Assembly (NCBI RefSeq): GCF_015350805.1
Contig: NZ_JADKSG010000001.1
Span: forward strand, 1,302,001-1,366,000
Direction of reading: 5' to 3'
DNA: 64,000 nt
DNA from: Herbiconiux sp. VKM Ac-1786
GTDB taxonomy: Bacteria; Actinomycetota; Actinomycetes; Actinomycetales; Microbacteriaceae
A program made the position numbers and the translations under genes. Shown here piece after piece: positions 24,220 through 32,770 of this stretch (positions are counted from its first letter, which is position 1; every line of letters begins with the position of its first letter). The notes beneath the pieces were generated by a model. That model worked only from the letters and a program-made list of their open reading frames with translations. It was not told where the DNA came from and did no database searches.

Positions 24220-25122
24220 ATGCCCACCGGCGTACCCATCGAATTCTCAGGCCTCACGAAGCGGTTCGGCTCGGTGGCTGCGGTCTCCGACCTCACCTTC
24301 ACCGTCGAACCCGGGCAGGTCACCGGCTTCCTCGGGCCGAACGGCGCGGGCAAGACCACCACGCTGCGCATGCTGCTCGGCCTCGTGCAGCCCAGCGCGG
24401 GCAGCGCGAGCTTCGGGGGCACCGCCTACGCCAAGCTCGATTCGCCCCTGTCGACCGTGGGCGCGTCGCTGGAGGCCGCGAGCTTCCATCCCGGCCGCTC
24501 GGCCCGCAATCACCTCGCGGTGTACGCGCAGGCCGCCGGCCTGCCGAAGACGGCTCCGGATGCGGCGCTCGAGAAGGTGGGCCTCGCCGGCTATGCGAAC
24601 CGCCGGGTGGGCGGCTACTCCCTCGGCATGCGCCAGCGCCTCGGCCTCGCCTTCGCCCTGCTCGGCGACCCGGGCGTGCTGGTGCTCGACGAGCCGATCA
24701 ACGGCCTCGACCCCGAGGGCATCAAGTGGATCCGGCTGCTCCTGCGCGCCATGGCCGCCGAGGGCCGCACTGTGCTGATCAGCTCGCACCTGCTCAGCGA
24801 GGTGCAGCAGACCGTCGACGAGGTCGTCATCATCTCGCACGGCACCCTGGTGCACCGCGGCGAGCTGTCGACCCTCGACACCTCCGACACGAAGCAGGTG
24901 CAGGTGAACGCCGCCGACCGCGACCGACTGGCCGAGATCCTCCGCGAGGCGGGCTACACCGTCTCGAACCTGCGCTCGGGGGTGCTCGTCGACAACGCCG
25001 AGGCCGGCGAGATCGGGCGGCTGGCGTTCGACGCGGGCATCCCGCTGACCGGCTTGTCGCAGAAGCGCACGGGGCTCGAGGAGAGCTTCCTGACGCTCGT
25101 CGGAGAGGAGGGCTCGCTGTGA
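24220..25122 (+). CDS. ABC transporter ATP-binding protein
   Basis: A 300-residue ATPase of the ABC-2/DrrA-NatA type. Walker A is FLGPNGAGKTTTLRMLLG, the signature is GGYSLGMRQRLGLAFAL, Walker B is PGVLVLDEPINGLDPEG, and the switch His is in ISSHLLSEVQ. The C-terminal 80 residues are the extension typical of bacitracin- or drug-export ATPases. A TAGGCT hexamer at 24158-24163 would start a transcript with a leader of about 50 nt, and the ATG at 24220 has a GACAGGA site. The stop overlaps the GTG of the permease gene. Confidence 0.93.
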   Translation: MPTGVPIEFSGLTKRFGSVAAVSDLTFTVEPGQVTGFLGPNGAGKTTTLRMLLGLVQPSAGSASFGGTAYAKLDSPLSTVGASLEAASFHPGRSARNHLAVYAQAAGLPKTAPDAALEKVGLAGYANRRVGGYSLGMRQRLGLAFALLGDPGVLVLDEPINGLDPEGIKWIRLLLRAMAAEGRTVLISSHLLSEVQQTVDEVVIISHGTLVHRGELSTLDTSDTKQVQVNAADRDRLAEILREAGYTVSNLRSGVLVDNAEAGEIGRLAFDAGIPLTGLSQKRTGLEESFLTLVGEEGSL

Positions 25123-25925
25123 GCCTCGTGCACACGGTCCGCTCCGAGACCACCAAGATCACCAGCACGCGCCTGTGGTGGGTGCTGGCCCTCATCATGG
25201 TCGGCTACGTCGGCCTCTGCGCCGGCGGGCTCGGCGCGATCTTCGGCGGCCTCGGCACCAACACGACCGGGCCGGTGCTGCCCGATGCGCAGATCCCGCT
25301 GCTCATCTACAGCTTCGCCACCTCGGTCGGCTACGTCTTCCCGGTGCTGTTCGGCGCCCTGGCGGTCACGAGCGAGTTCCGCTTCCAGTCGCTCACCCCC
25401 ACCTTCCTCGCGATCCCGCGCCGCGGCGTGGTGCTCACGGGCAAGCTGATCACGCTCTTCCTCGCGGGCGCCGGCTTCGGCGTGCTCGCGCTGATCGCCT
25501 CCATGGGCGCGGGGGCGGCCGTGCTCGCGGGCTTCGGCATCGATCCGCTGCTCGGCGACCCCGACACCTGGGCCTTCGTCGGCCGCTCGCTGCTGGCGAT
25601 GGCGCTCTGGGCCGCGATCGGCGTCGGTCTCGGCACCCTCGTGCCGAGCCAGGTCGCCGCGATCGTGATCGTGCTGGCCTTCACCCAGTTCGTCGAGCCG
25701 CTGCTGCGCCTGGGCTCCACCATCACCGACTGGTCGGCGCAGATCGGCCAGTTCCTGCCCGGGTCGGCGAGCGACGCGCTGGTGGGGTCGAGCATCTACA
25801 CCGCGATGTCGGGCACCACGTCGGTGGCACTGGAGTGGTGGCAGGGCGGGCTCGTGCTCGCCGCCATCGCCGCGGTCGCCACCCTGATCGGCTCCGCCAC
25901 GAGCTGGCGGCGCGACGTCTCCTGA
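25119..25925 (+). CDS. ABC-2 type permease
   Basis: A 268-residue membrane subunit with six predicted helices (WWVLALIMVGYVGLCAGG, LLIYSFATSVGYVFPVLFGALAVTSEF, GVLALIASMGAGAAVLAG, LLAMALWAAIGVGLGTLVPS, VAAIVIVLAFTQFVEPL, GGLVLAAIAAVATLIG). It forms an exporter with the ATPase encoded just before it. The GTG start overlaps the ATPase stop as GTGA, so translation is coupled. The substrate is unknown. Confidence 0.88.
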   Translation: MSLVHTVRSETTKITSTRLWWVLALIMVGYVGLCAGGLGAIFGGLGTNTTGPVLPDAQIPLLIYSFATSVGYVFPVLFGALAVTSEFRFQSLTPTFLAIPRRGVVLTGKLITLFLAGAGFGVLALIASMGAGAAVLAGFGIDPLLGDPDTWAFVGRSLLAMALWAAIGVGLGTLVPSQVAAIVIVLAFTQFVEPLLRLGSTITDWSAQIGQFLPGSASDALVGSSIYTAMSGTTSVALEWWQGGLVLAAIAAVATLIGSATSWRRDVS

Positions 25926-25980
25926 CCCTGCGGCATCCGTCGCTCCGACCGTCCCTACCGCTCCGATTCGAGGAGGAATC

Positions 25981-26979
25981 ATGTCCCGTGCCTACCTGGT
26001 GACCGAGAAGGGTGCGGCGGCCGAGCTGGTCGACCGCGACCTGAGCGAGATCTTCGGCGACGACGAGAGCGGCGCCGGCACCGTCGACCTCGACGTGCTC
26101 GCCACGAGCATCAACTACAAGGACGGCATGGCGCTGACCGGCAGGCCCGGCATCGTGCGCCGCTACCCCCTCGTGCCGGGCATCGACGTGGTCGGGCGGG
26201 TCACGGCGTCCCGCGCATCCGCCTTCTCGGTCGGAGACGTGGTGCTGCTGAACGGCGACGGTCTCGGCGAGACGCGGCACGGCGGGCTGGCCGAGCACGC
26301 GCGGGTGCGGGCGGATGCTCTGCTGCCCCTGCCCGCCGGCCTCACCCCCGAGCAGGCCGCCGCCGTCGGCACCGCCGGTTTCACGAGCATGCTCGCCGTG
26401 CTGGCGCTGGCCGACGCGGGCGTGCAGCCGGGCGACGGCGAGGTGCTCGTGACGGGCGCCGCCGGCGGGGTGGGATCGATCGCGATCGCGCTGCTTGCGG
26501 GCCGCGGCTACACGGTGGTCGCCTCCAGCGGCCGCGCCGAGGCGGAGGGCGACTACCTCCGCCGGCTCGGGGCGTCCCGCGTGATCGACCGCTCCGCGCT
26601 CTCGGAGGAGGGCGGGCCGCTGCAGAAGGCCACCTGGGCGGGCGCCGTCGACAGCGTCGGCAGCCACACCCTGGCGAACGTGCTCGCGCAGACGCGCTAC
26701 GGCGGCACGGTGGTGGCGTGCGGGCTGGCGCAGGGCTCGGAGCTGCCGACGACGGTGCTGCCGTTCATCCTGCGCTCGGTCACGCTCACCGGCGCCAACT
26801 CGGTCGAGGCCCCGCGGGCGCTGCGGGAGCGCGCCTGGGCCGCCCTCGCCGGGGAGCTCGACCTCGCGCTGCTCGACTCGCTCACGACCAGTGTCGCGTT
26901 CGAGGACGTGCCGGAGGTGGCCGAGCGCATCCTCGCCGGCGAGGTGCGGGGGCGCACCGTGGTGACCGTCGGCAGCTGA
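25981..26979 (+). CDS. acuI: AcuI/YhdH-type acryloyl-CoA reductase
   Basis: A 332-residue NADPH-dependent MDR oxidoreductase. Diagnostic segments are SINYKDGMALTGRPGIVRRYPLVPGIDVVG and VTGAAGGVGSIAIALLAGRGYTVVASSGR, with MLAVLALADAGV before them. AcuI/YhdH reduces acryloyl-CoA to propionyl-CoA and protects against this electrophile. GAGGAGGAATC before the ATG is the strongest ribosome site in this part of the window. It follows the ABC exporter after 55 bases. Identity with AcuI rather than a related enone reductase is likely but not proven. Confidence 0.8.
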   Translation: MSRAYLVTEKGAAAELVDRDLSEIFGDDESGAGTVDLDVLATSINYKDGMALTGRPGIVRRYPLVPGIDVVGRVTASRASAFSVGDVVLLNGDGLGETRHGGLAEHARVRADALLPLPAGLTPEQAAAVGTAGFTSMLAVLALADAGVQPGDGEVLVTGAAGGVGSIAIALLAGRGYTVVASSGRAEAEGDYLRRLGASRVIDRSALSEEGGPLQKATWAGAVDSVGSHTLANVLAQTRYGGTVVACGLAQGSELPTTVLPFILRSVTLTGANSVEAPRALRERAWAALAGELDLALLDSLTTSVAFEDVPEVAERILAGEVRGRTVVTVGS

Positions 26980-27019
26980 CCACGGGGTCGGGCTCGGATT
27001 CCGGCGACGCCGGCCGCTG

Positions 27020-27394
27020 CTACTGGATGACCTCGGTGCCCTCCAGCGGGGGCAGCCGCAGCGCGCGCAGCAGCTGGATCGAGTGCGACGTCGTGACGAT
27101 GATGCGCGAGAACTCCTGGCCCTCGAGGTCGATGACCACCGAGGTGCGGGTGCCCTTGACGAGCAGGAAGTCCTTGCCGTCGTGGAACTTCCAGGTGCCC
27201 ACCGCGAGCGTCAGCGGCACGGCGGCCCCGGGCGCCCGGATGCCGCGCACCCACACCCACGGGTCGTCGGTGAGCGCGGCCGAGCGGATGCTGTCGAGGG
27301 GCACCACGATGTCGGTGCGGCGGAACGACAGCACCTTCTCGGCTCGCGTGAGACGGATCTCGAGACGATCGGTGTGGACGAAGAGAACGGCCAT
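27020..27394 (-). CDS. Conserved hypothetical protein, PH-like
   Basis: A 124-residue, mostly beta-stranded cytosolic protein (MAVLFVHTDRLEIRLTRAEK, DIVVPLDSIRSAALTDDPW, LLVKGTRTSVVIDLEGQEFSRIIVTTSHSIQLLRAL). The strand pattern resembles bacterial PH-like domains, but I do not recognise a named family. It lies downstream of hemL on the same strand after a 123-bp gap that holds no other feature I can support. Confidence 0.65.
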   Translation of the reverse strand: MAVLFVHTDRLEIRLTRAEKVLSFRRTDIVVPLDSIRSAALTDDPWVWVRGIRAPGAAVPLTLAVGTWKFHDGKDFLLVKGTRTSVVIDLEGQEFSRIIVTTSHSIQLLRALRLPPLEGTEVIQ

Positions 27395-27517
27395 GCCTCT
27401 ATCCTGCCGTGGGCGACCCGGCGAGCGGGAGGCTCCGGCCCGAGTATGCGGTAACGATTCGAGGGATCGGCGGGACCGTGGGCGACACCGGCATCAGGTT
27501 CAGCGTCATCGTCGGCA

Positions 27518-28954
27518 TCAGGCGGGCGTCGCGGCGGCGGCCGCGCGGGCGGCGGCGGGCAGGGCATCCACGATGCGGCCGATGGCCGTGTCGTCGTGGG
27601 CCGCCGAGACGAACCACGCCTCGTAGACCGAGGGCGGCAGCGAGACGCCCGCGTCGAGCATGCTGTGGAAGAAGGGCGCGTAGCGGAAGGCCTCCTGGCG
27701 CTGCACGTCGGCGTAGTCGCGGGGGGCGACGTCGGAGCCGAAGGTGAAGCTGAACAGGCTGCCCGCCCGCTGCAGGCTGTGCGCGACGCCGGCCTCGGTG
27801 AACGCGGCCGAGACGGCGTCGGAGATGATCAGCGACGCCGCGTCGAGCTTTTCGTAGACGGCCGCGTCGGCCAGGCGCAGGGTGCTGAGCCCCGCGGCCA
27901 CCGCGATCGGGTTCCCCGAGAGGGTGCCCGCCTGGTAGACGGGGCCGAGGGGCGCCAGGTGGTCCATCACGTCGGCCCGGCCGCCCAGGGCGGCGAGGGG
28001 CATGCCGCCGCCGACGACCTTGCCGAAGGTGACGAGGTCGGGGGTGTACGGATGCACGACCACACCATCGGGGGCGGGAGCGTTCTCGAGCCCCCACCAG
28101 CCGGCGGAACCGACCCGGAACCCGGTGAGCACCTCGTCGACGATCAGCAGCGCGCCGTGGTCGTGGGCGAGGCCGGCGAGCGCCGCGTTGAACCCCGGAG
28201 CCGGCGGCACGACGCCCATGTTGGCCGGAGCGGCCTCGACGATGATCGCGGCGATCTGCTGACCGAACTCCTCGAAGGCGGTGCGCACGGCGTCGAGGTC
28301 GTTGTACGGCAGCACGATCGTGAGCGCGGCGGTGGCCGCCGGCACGCCCGCGGAGGCGGGGAGCGCCAGGGTGGCGAGACCCGAGCCGGCCTCGGCCAGC
28401 AGCGGATCGGAGTGGCCGTGGTAGTGGCCGGCGAACTTGATCAGCACGTCGCGTCCGGTGAAGCCGCGGGCGAGGCGGATGGCCGTCATGGTGGCCTCCG
28501 TGCCGGTCGAGACGAGCCGCAGCTTCTCGATCGGGGCGACGCCACCGGCCGTGACGCGGGCCCGTACGAGCTCGGCGAGGTCGGTCTCGGGCGGGGTGGT
28601 GGCCCCGAACGAGAGACCGCGGGCCGCCGCATCCTGAACCGCCTTGACGACCTCGGGATGCGCGTGCCCGAGCACCGCGGGGCCCCAGGAGCAGACCAGG
28701 TCGACGTACTCGCGGCCCTCGGAGTCCGTGATGTACGGGCCCTGGGCCGAGACCATGAAGCGGGGCGTGCCGCCGACCGAGCGGAAGGCCCGGACGGGGG
28801 AGTTCACGCCGCCGGGGATGGAGCGCTGGGCGCGGGCGAACTCGCGGGCGTTGGCGCCCTGTTCGGGCGCTGCTGGGCTGACGCCCGCAGTCGTGGTGCC
28901 GCTCGCGTCGGTGCCGCTCGTGTCGGTGCCGCCCAGGTCGATCTCGCTCGTCAT
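27518..28954 (-). CDS. hemL: Glutamate-1-semialdehyde 2,1-aminomutase
   Basis: A 478-residue PLP enzyme converting glutamate-1-semialdehyde to 5-aminolevulinate, the second step of haem synthesis. It contains [56 protein letters not shown] and the PLP lysine in [14 protein letters not shown]. The first 35 residues are an unusual Ser/Thr/Gly repeat ([14 protein letters not shown]) not needed by the family. The ATG overlaps the hemB stop as TGATG, so translation is coupled; a GTG three bases upstream is an alternative start. Confidence 0.95.
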   Translation of the reverse strand: MTSEIDLGGTDTSGTDASGTTTAGVSPAAPEQGANAREFARAQRSIPGGVNSPVRAFRSVGGTPRFMVSAQGPYITDSEGREYVDLVCSWGPAVLGHAHPEVVKAVQDAAARGLSFGATTPPETDLAELVRARVTAGGVAPIEKLRLVSTGTEATMTAIRLARGFTGRDVLIKFAGHYHGHSDPLLAEAGSGLATLALPASAGVPAATAALTIVLPYNDLDAVRTAFEEFGQQIAAIIVEAAPANMGVVPPAPGFNAALAGLAHDHGALLIVDEVLTGFRVGSAGWWGLENAPAPDGVVVHPYTPDLVTFGKVVGGGMPLAALGGRADVMDHLAPLGPVYQAGTLSGNPIAVAAGLSTLRLADAAVYEKLDAASLIISDAVSAAFTEAGVAHSLQRAGSLFSFTFGSDVAPRDYADVQRQEAFRYAPFFHSMLDAGVSLPPSVYEAWFVSAAHDDTAIGRIVDALPAAARAAAAATPA

Positions 28955-29949
28955 CACAGGCCCTTCAGGGTTCGGGCGACCTCGACCGCCCAGTAGGTGA
29001 GCACGGCCTCGGCGCCGGCTCGACGGATGCTCGTGAGCGACTCGAGGATCGCCCGCTCCCGGTCGATCCAGCCGTTGGCGGCCGCCGCCTCGATCATGGC
29101 GTACTCCCCCGACACCTGGTACGCCCAGACCGGCACGGGCACCGCGGCGGACACGTCGGCGACGAGGTCGAGGTAGCTGAGCGCCGGCTTCACCATGACG
29201 ATGTCGGCGCCCTCCTCGACGTCGAGCACGGCTTCGCGGATGCCCTCGCGGCGGTTCGCGGGGTCGAGCTGGTAGGTCTTGCGGTCGCCGCGGAGCGTCG
29301 AGCCGACCGCCTCGCGGAACGGGCCGTAGAACGCCGAGGCGTACTTGGCGGCGTACGCGAGGATCGCGACGTCCTGGAAGCCCTCGCCGTCGAGGGCGTC
29401 GCGCACGGCGGCGACCTGGCCGTCCATCATGCCGGAGAGGCCGAGCAGGTGGCTGCCGGCGCGGGCCTGCTCGAGGGCCATGTCGCGGTAGCGCACGATG
29501 GTGGCGTCGTTGTCGACGGCTCCCCGCGCATCCAGCACCCCGCAGTGGCCGTGGTCGGTGAACTCGTCGAGGCAGAGGTCGGTCTGCACGACCAGGGCGT
29601 CGCCGGCCTCCTCGACCGCGATGCGGGTGGCGGCGTTCAGCACGCCGTCGGGGTCGGTGGCGGCGGTGCCCACCGCGTCCTTGTCGGCGTCGGCGGGGAC
29701 GCCGAAGAGCATCACGCCGCCGAGCCCGACCTCGGCCGCCTCGGCGACCGCGCCGCGGAGGCTGTCGAAGGTGTGCTGCAGCACGCCGGGCATCGAGTTC
29801 AGCGGAACGGGGGCGTCGACGTCGTCGCGCACGAACAGCGGGAGCACGAGCTGGGCGGGGTCGATACGGGTCTCGGCGACCAGGCGCCGGAGCGCCGGAG
29901 TGCCGCGCAGCCGGCGCGGTCGGATCTCGGGGAAGGAGCCGGAGTTCAT
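28954..29949 (-). CDS. hemB: 5-aminolevulinate dehydratase (porphobilinogen synthase)
   Basis: A 331-residue enzyme joining two 5-aminolevulinates into porphobilinogen. Both Schiff-base lysine regions are present: [16 protein letters not shown] and [13 protein letters not shown]. The metal loop reads [14 protein letters not shown]: two of the three zinc cysteines remain and the middle one is Asp, so the metal use may differ from zinc enzymes. The start at 29949 has GGAGGTC directly before it and TAAGCT (29962-29957) seven bases upstream. It overlaps hemL downstream and is divergent from alkB. Confidence 0.95.
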   Translation of the reverse strand: MNSGSFPEIRPRRLRGTPALRRLVAETRIDPAQLVLPLFVRDDVDAPVPLNSMPGVLQHTFDSLRGAVAEAAEVGLGGVMLFGVPADADKDAVGTAATDPDGVLNAATRIAVEEAGDALVVQTDLCLDEFTDHGHCGVLDARGAVDNDATIVRYRDMALEQARAGSHLLGLSGMMDGQVAAVRDALDGEGFQDVAILAYAAKYASAFYGPFREAVGSTLRGDRKTYQLDPANRREGIREAVLDVEEGADIVMVKPALSYLDLVADVSAAVPVPVWAYQVSGEYAMIEAAAANGWIDRERAILESLTSIRRAGAEAVLTYWAVEVARTLKGL

Positions 29950-29993
29950 GACCTCCAGCTTAGATCGGCCTGCCTGGATCGATGCCGGGCTAC

Positions 29994-30009
29994 TAGAACA
30001 CATGTTCGA
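29994..30009. promoter_or_regulatory. LexA-binding site (SOS box)
   Basis: TAGAACACATGTTCGA differs from the actinobacterial/Gram-positive SOS palindrome (TCGAAC-N4-GTTCGA) only in its first arm. It lies directly upstream of a TAGGAT -10 hexamer (30017-30022) of alkB, placing LexA over the promoter. Confidence 0.8.
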
Positions 30010-30029
30010 ATGTGCGTAGGATCGAAGAC

Positions 30030-30677
30030 ATGAACATCGACTTCCAGACCTCGCTCTTCGACGACCTCGACGCCGACCCCGGGCTCGAGCCGCTGGGGGG
30101 CACGGTCGAGCGCACGATGCTCGGCGACGGCGCCTGGGTCGACCTCCGGCCGGGCTGGGTCACGAACTCCGACGCGCTGTTCGAGCGGCTCGCGGTCGAC
30201 GTGCCGTGGCAGGCCGACAAGCGCGAGATGTACGACCGGGTGATCGACGTGCCGCGGCTCGTATCGCGCTTCGGCGTCGGCTCGCTCTATCCCGACCTGG
30301 TGCTGACGCGCGCGCAGGATGCTCTGAACGACCACTACGGGCGCCCTCCGGGCCAGGTGTTCGAGACCGCCGGGCTCTGCTTCTACCGCACGGGCGGCGA
30401 CAGCGTGGCCTGGCACGGCGACCGGGTCGGCCGCACGATCGACCGCGACACCATGGTGGCCATCGTCTCGGTGGGAGCGGCGCGCACGCTTTCGGTGCGG
30501 GCGAAGCCGGTGAACGGCCGGGCGGTGGGCGAGACGCTGCGCTTCCCCGTGGGCCACGGCGACCTCATCGTCATGGGCGGCAGCTGCCAGCGCACGCACG
30601 AGCACGCCATCCTCAAGACGAAGCAGGCCGTCGGCCCCCGCATCAGCATCCAGTTCCGCCCCAACTGGCCCCGCTGA
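30030..30677 (+). CDS. alkB: AlkB-family DNA/RNA dealkylase
   Basis: A 215-residue Fe(II)/2-oxoglutarate dioxygenase that removes alkyl groups from bases by oxidation. The iron ligands are in SVAWHGDRVG (HxD) and CQRTHEHAIL (His), and the 2-oxoglutarate/substrate arginines are in GPRISIQFRP. The ATG lies seven bases after a TAGGAT -10 and only 20 bases after a LexA box, so the gene is probably leaderless and induced by DNA damage. It interrupts the haem gene block, convergent with hemD. Confidence 0.92.
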   Translation: MNIDFQTSLFDDLDADPGLEPLGGTVERTMLGDGAWVDLRPGWVTNSDALFERLAVDVPWQADKREMYDRVIDVPRLVSRFGVGSLYPDLVLTRAQDALNDHYGRPPGQVFETAGLCFYRTGGDSVAWHGDRVGRTIDRDTMVAIVSVGAARTLSVRAKPVNGRAVGETLRFPVGHGDLIVMGGSCQRTHEHAILKTKQAVGPRISIQFRPNWPR

Positions 30678-30706
30678 CCCCCCCTCCCTCCCCCACCCAC
30701 CCCTCG

Positions 30707-30757
30707 GGGTAGCGCAAAGGCCCCCTCGTGGAGCTGTAAAGGGCCATCTGCGCGACC
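30707..30757. repeat. Palindromic repeat copy 2, degenerate
   Basis: GGGTAGCGCAAAGGCCCC pairs imperfectly with AAAGGGCCATCTGCGCGACCC. It is in tandem with copy 3 at 30801-30852, and the CACCCCTCGGGGT flank is repeated in both. It lies between the convergent alkB and hemD genes. Confidence 0.7.
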
Positions 30758-30800
30758 CGGCGAGCCTCACGCCCCTCCACCCACCCCTCGCCACCCCTCG

Positions 30801-30852
30801 GGGTCGCGCAAAGGGCCCCTCGTGGGGACGGGAAGGGCCGTTTGCGCGACCC
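30801..30852. repeat. Palindromic repeat copy 3
   Basis: GGGTCGCGCAAAGGGCCCCT and AAGGGCCGTTTGCGCGACCC form nearly perfect 20-bp arms around a 12-nt loop. The right arm is the same sequence as the right arm of copy 1 at 9431-9450. Between copies 2 and 3 and hemD (30853-30947) the sequence is GC-rich with GCGGGACG-type short repeats and no gene. Confidence 0.8.
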
Positions 30853-30947
30853 GGTCGGTGGGATGCGCGGGGCGTGGGGCGCGCGGGACGTGGGAGGCGC
30901 GCGACGGGGGGCGCGGGAGTCCGAGGTGCGCGGGACGCGGGCGCGGG

Positions 30948-31745
30948 TCAGTCGGCGTCGTCGTCGGCCGCGCGGCGCGACTTGGCGACCTCGATGACCG
31001 CGTTGATCAGCGACTCGGCCGAGCGGCCCTTCGCGATCACGTCGACCCGCAGCCCGTAGGCCCGGGCGTCCTCGGCCGTGCGCGGGCCGATGGCCGCCAC
31101 GAGGGTCGACGACGGGATCGGCCCGAGCTGCAGCTGCACCTGCTCGGCCACCGAGCCGGAGGTCACGAAGATCGCGTCGATCGACCCTTCGGCCACGTCG
31201 GTGCGGATCTGCGGATCGACCGCGACGCCGACCGTGCGGTACGCCACGACCGACTCCACGGTGTGCCCGCGCGCGATCAGCCCCTCTGTGAGCACCGGCT
31301 TCGCGATGTCGCTGCGCAGCGTCAGCACCTTCAGCTCGGGCCCGAACTGCTCGAAGCGCTTGAGCTCGCGCAGCAGTCCGGCCGCCGAGTTGTCCTCCGG
31401 CGGAACCAGGTCGACCTTGTAGCCGGCCGCCGACAGTGCGGCGGCGGTGGTCTCGCCGACCGCGGCGATATGGGTCTCGGGCGGCACGACCGCCTGGTGC
31501 GCGGTGAGCACGTCGACGGTGGTCGCACTGGTCATGGTGAGCCAGTCGAAGCGGCCGTCAGCAAGCGCCTGCAGCGCCTGCTGCAGGGTCTCGTCGTCTT
31601 CGGTGGGCGCGAAGTTGATCATGGGGGCGACGATCGGCTTGGCCCCGACGGCACGCAGATCGGCCGCGACGCCGTGGCCCCAGGGGCCGCCGCGCGGAAC
31701 GAGGATGCGCCAGCCGCCGAGCGGCCGCTGCGCCCAGGCCGTCAT
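30948..31745 (-). CDS. hemD: Uroporphyrinogen-III synthase
   Basis: A 265-residue enzyme that cyclises hydroxymethylbilane to uroporphyrinogen III. Family sequence is weakly conserved; recognisable parts are GWRILVPRGGPWGHGVAADLRAVGAKPIVAP, LTMTSATTVDVL, IAAVGETTAAAL, DAIFVTSGSVAEQ and VAAIGPRTAEDARAYGL. It starts inside the hemC stop (ATGA overlap) and is the last gene of the leftward hemE-hemD operon. The C-terminus is an acidic DDDAD tail. Confidence 0.93.
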   Translation of the reverse strand: MTAWAQRPLGGWRILVPRGGPWGHGVAADLRAVGAKPIVAPMINFAPTEDDETLQQALQALADGRFDWLTMTSATTVDVLTAHQAVVPPETHIAAVGETTAAALSAAGYKVDLVPPEDNSAAGLLRELKRFEQFGPELKVLTLRSDIAKPVLTEGLIARGHTVESVVAYRTVGVAVDPQIRTDVAEGSIDAIFVTSGSVAEQVQLQLGPIPSSTLVAAIGPRTAEDARAYGLRVDVIAKGRSAESLINAVIEVAKSRRAADDDAD

Positions 31746-32722
31746 TCGGTGCCGCCCGGCCAGCGCGCGGCGGTGGTGGGGTCGGCTCCGCCGTCGGCCG
31801 CGGGGCCGACGGGTGCGAGCTCGGCCGCGCCGTCGTCGAGCAGCTGCCGCGCCACGGCCTCGCCGAGCAGCGACGCCACGTGGATGTCGTCTCCGAGCAG
31901 CCGCGCCGACCGCTCGCAGCCGAGCTCGACGGCCCCGTCGGCCTGGTAGACCGTGGCCGAGAGCATCAGCTCATCGCCCGAGACGGTGGCCGTGGCGCCG
32001 ATCGGGGCGGCGCAGCCGGCCTCGAGGGCGGCCAGCACCGAGCGCTCGGCGAGCACGGCCGTGCGCGTCGGCGGGTGTTCGATGCTGAGCAACTCGGGAA
32101 TGCTGTCTCCCTCTCGGGTCTCGATCGCGAGGGCACCCTGACCTGGCGCCGTCGGCCAGAGGTCGAGGGCGAAGATCTCGGATGCTGCGTCTAGCCTATC
32201 GAGCCTGGTGAGCCCCGCTGACGCCAGCACCACCGCGTCGAGGTCGCCGTCGCGCACCCGGCCGAGTCGCGTGTCCACGTTGCCGCGGATGTCGACCACG
32301 GTGAGGTCGGGCCGGAGCGCCCGCAGCTGGGCCACGCGGCGGGGCGATCCGGTGCCGACCCGGGCGCCCTCGGGCAGCTCGTCGAGCGTGAGGCCGTCGC
32401 GGGCGCAGAGCACGTCGCGCGGGTCCTCGCGCAGCGGGACGGCCCCGATCACGAGCCCCTCGTAGCGGGCGGTCGGCAGGTCTTTGAGAGAGTGCACGAT
32501 CATGTCGCACTCACCCGCGACGAGCGCCTCGCGCAGGGCGCTGGCGAACACTCCGGTGCCGCCGAGCGACGACAGCGACTCCTTCGAGCGGTCGCCCTCC
32601 GAGGTGATGATGACCGTCTCGACCTCGACCCCGGTGGCCTCGATCAGCGCCGCGACGACGTGCCCGGTCTGGGCGCGCGCGAGCGCGCTCCCTCGCGTCG
32701 CGACCCGAAGCTTCCTGTTCAC
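31742..32722 (-). CDS. hemC: Hydroxymethylbilane synthase (porphobilinogen deaminase)
   Basis: A 326-residue enzyme polymerising four porphobilinogens. It has the start RKLRVATRGSALARAQ, HSLKDLPT, DIRGNVDTRLGR, and the dipyrromethane cofactor cysteine Cys237 in LEAGCAAPIGA. It is translationally coupled to hemD (4-base overlap) and lies 48 bases downstream of cpfC. The last 20 residues are a Pro/Ala/Gly tail. Confidence 0.96.
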   Translation of the reverse strand: MNRKLRVATRGSALARAQTGHVVAALIEATGVEVETVIITSEGDRSKESLSSLGGTGVFASALREALVAGECDMIVHSLKDLPTARYEGLVIGAVPLREDPRDVLCARDGLTLDELPEGARVGTGSPRRVAQLRALRPDLTVVDIRGNVDTRLGRVRDGDLDAVVLASAGLTRLDRLDAASEIFALDLWPTAPGQGALAIETREGDSIPELLSIEHPPTRTAVLAERSVLAALEAGCAAPIGATATVSGDELMLSATVYQADGAVELGCERSARLLGDDIHVASLLGEAVARQLLDDGAAELAPVGPAADGGADPTTAARWPGGTE

Positions 32723-32770
32723 GATGACTGCTGTTCCTTCATACCTCTGTTGATGCGACTGCGGCGGTGC

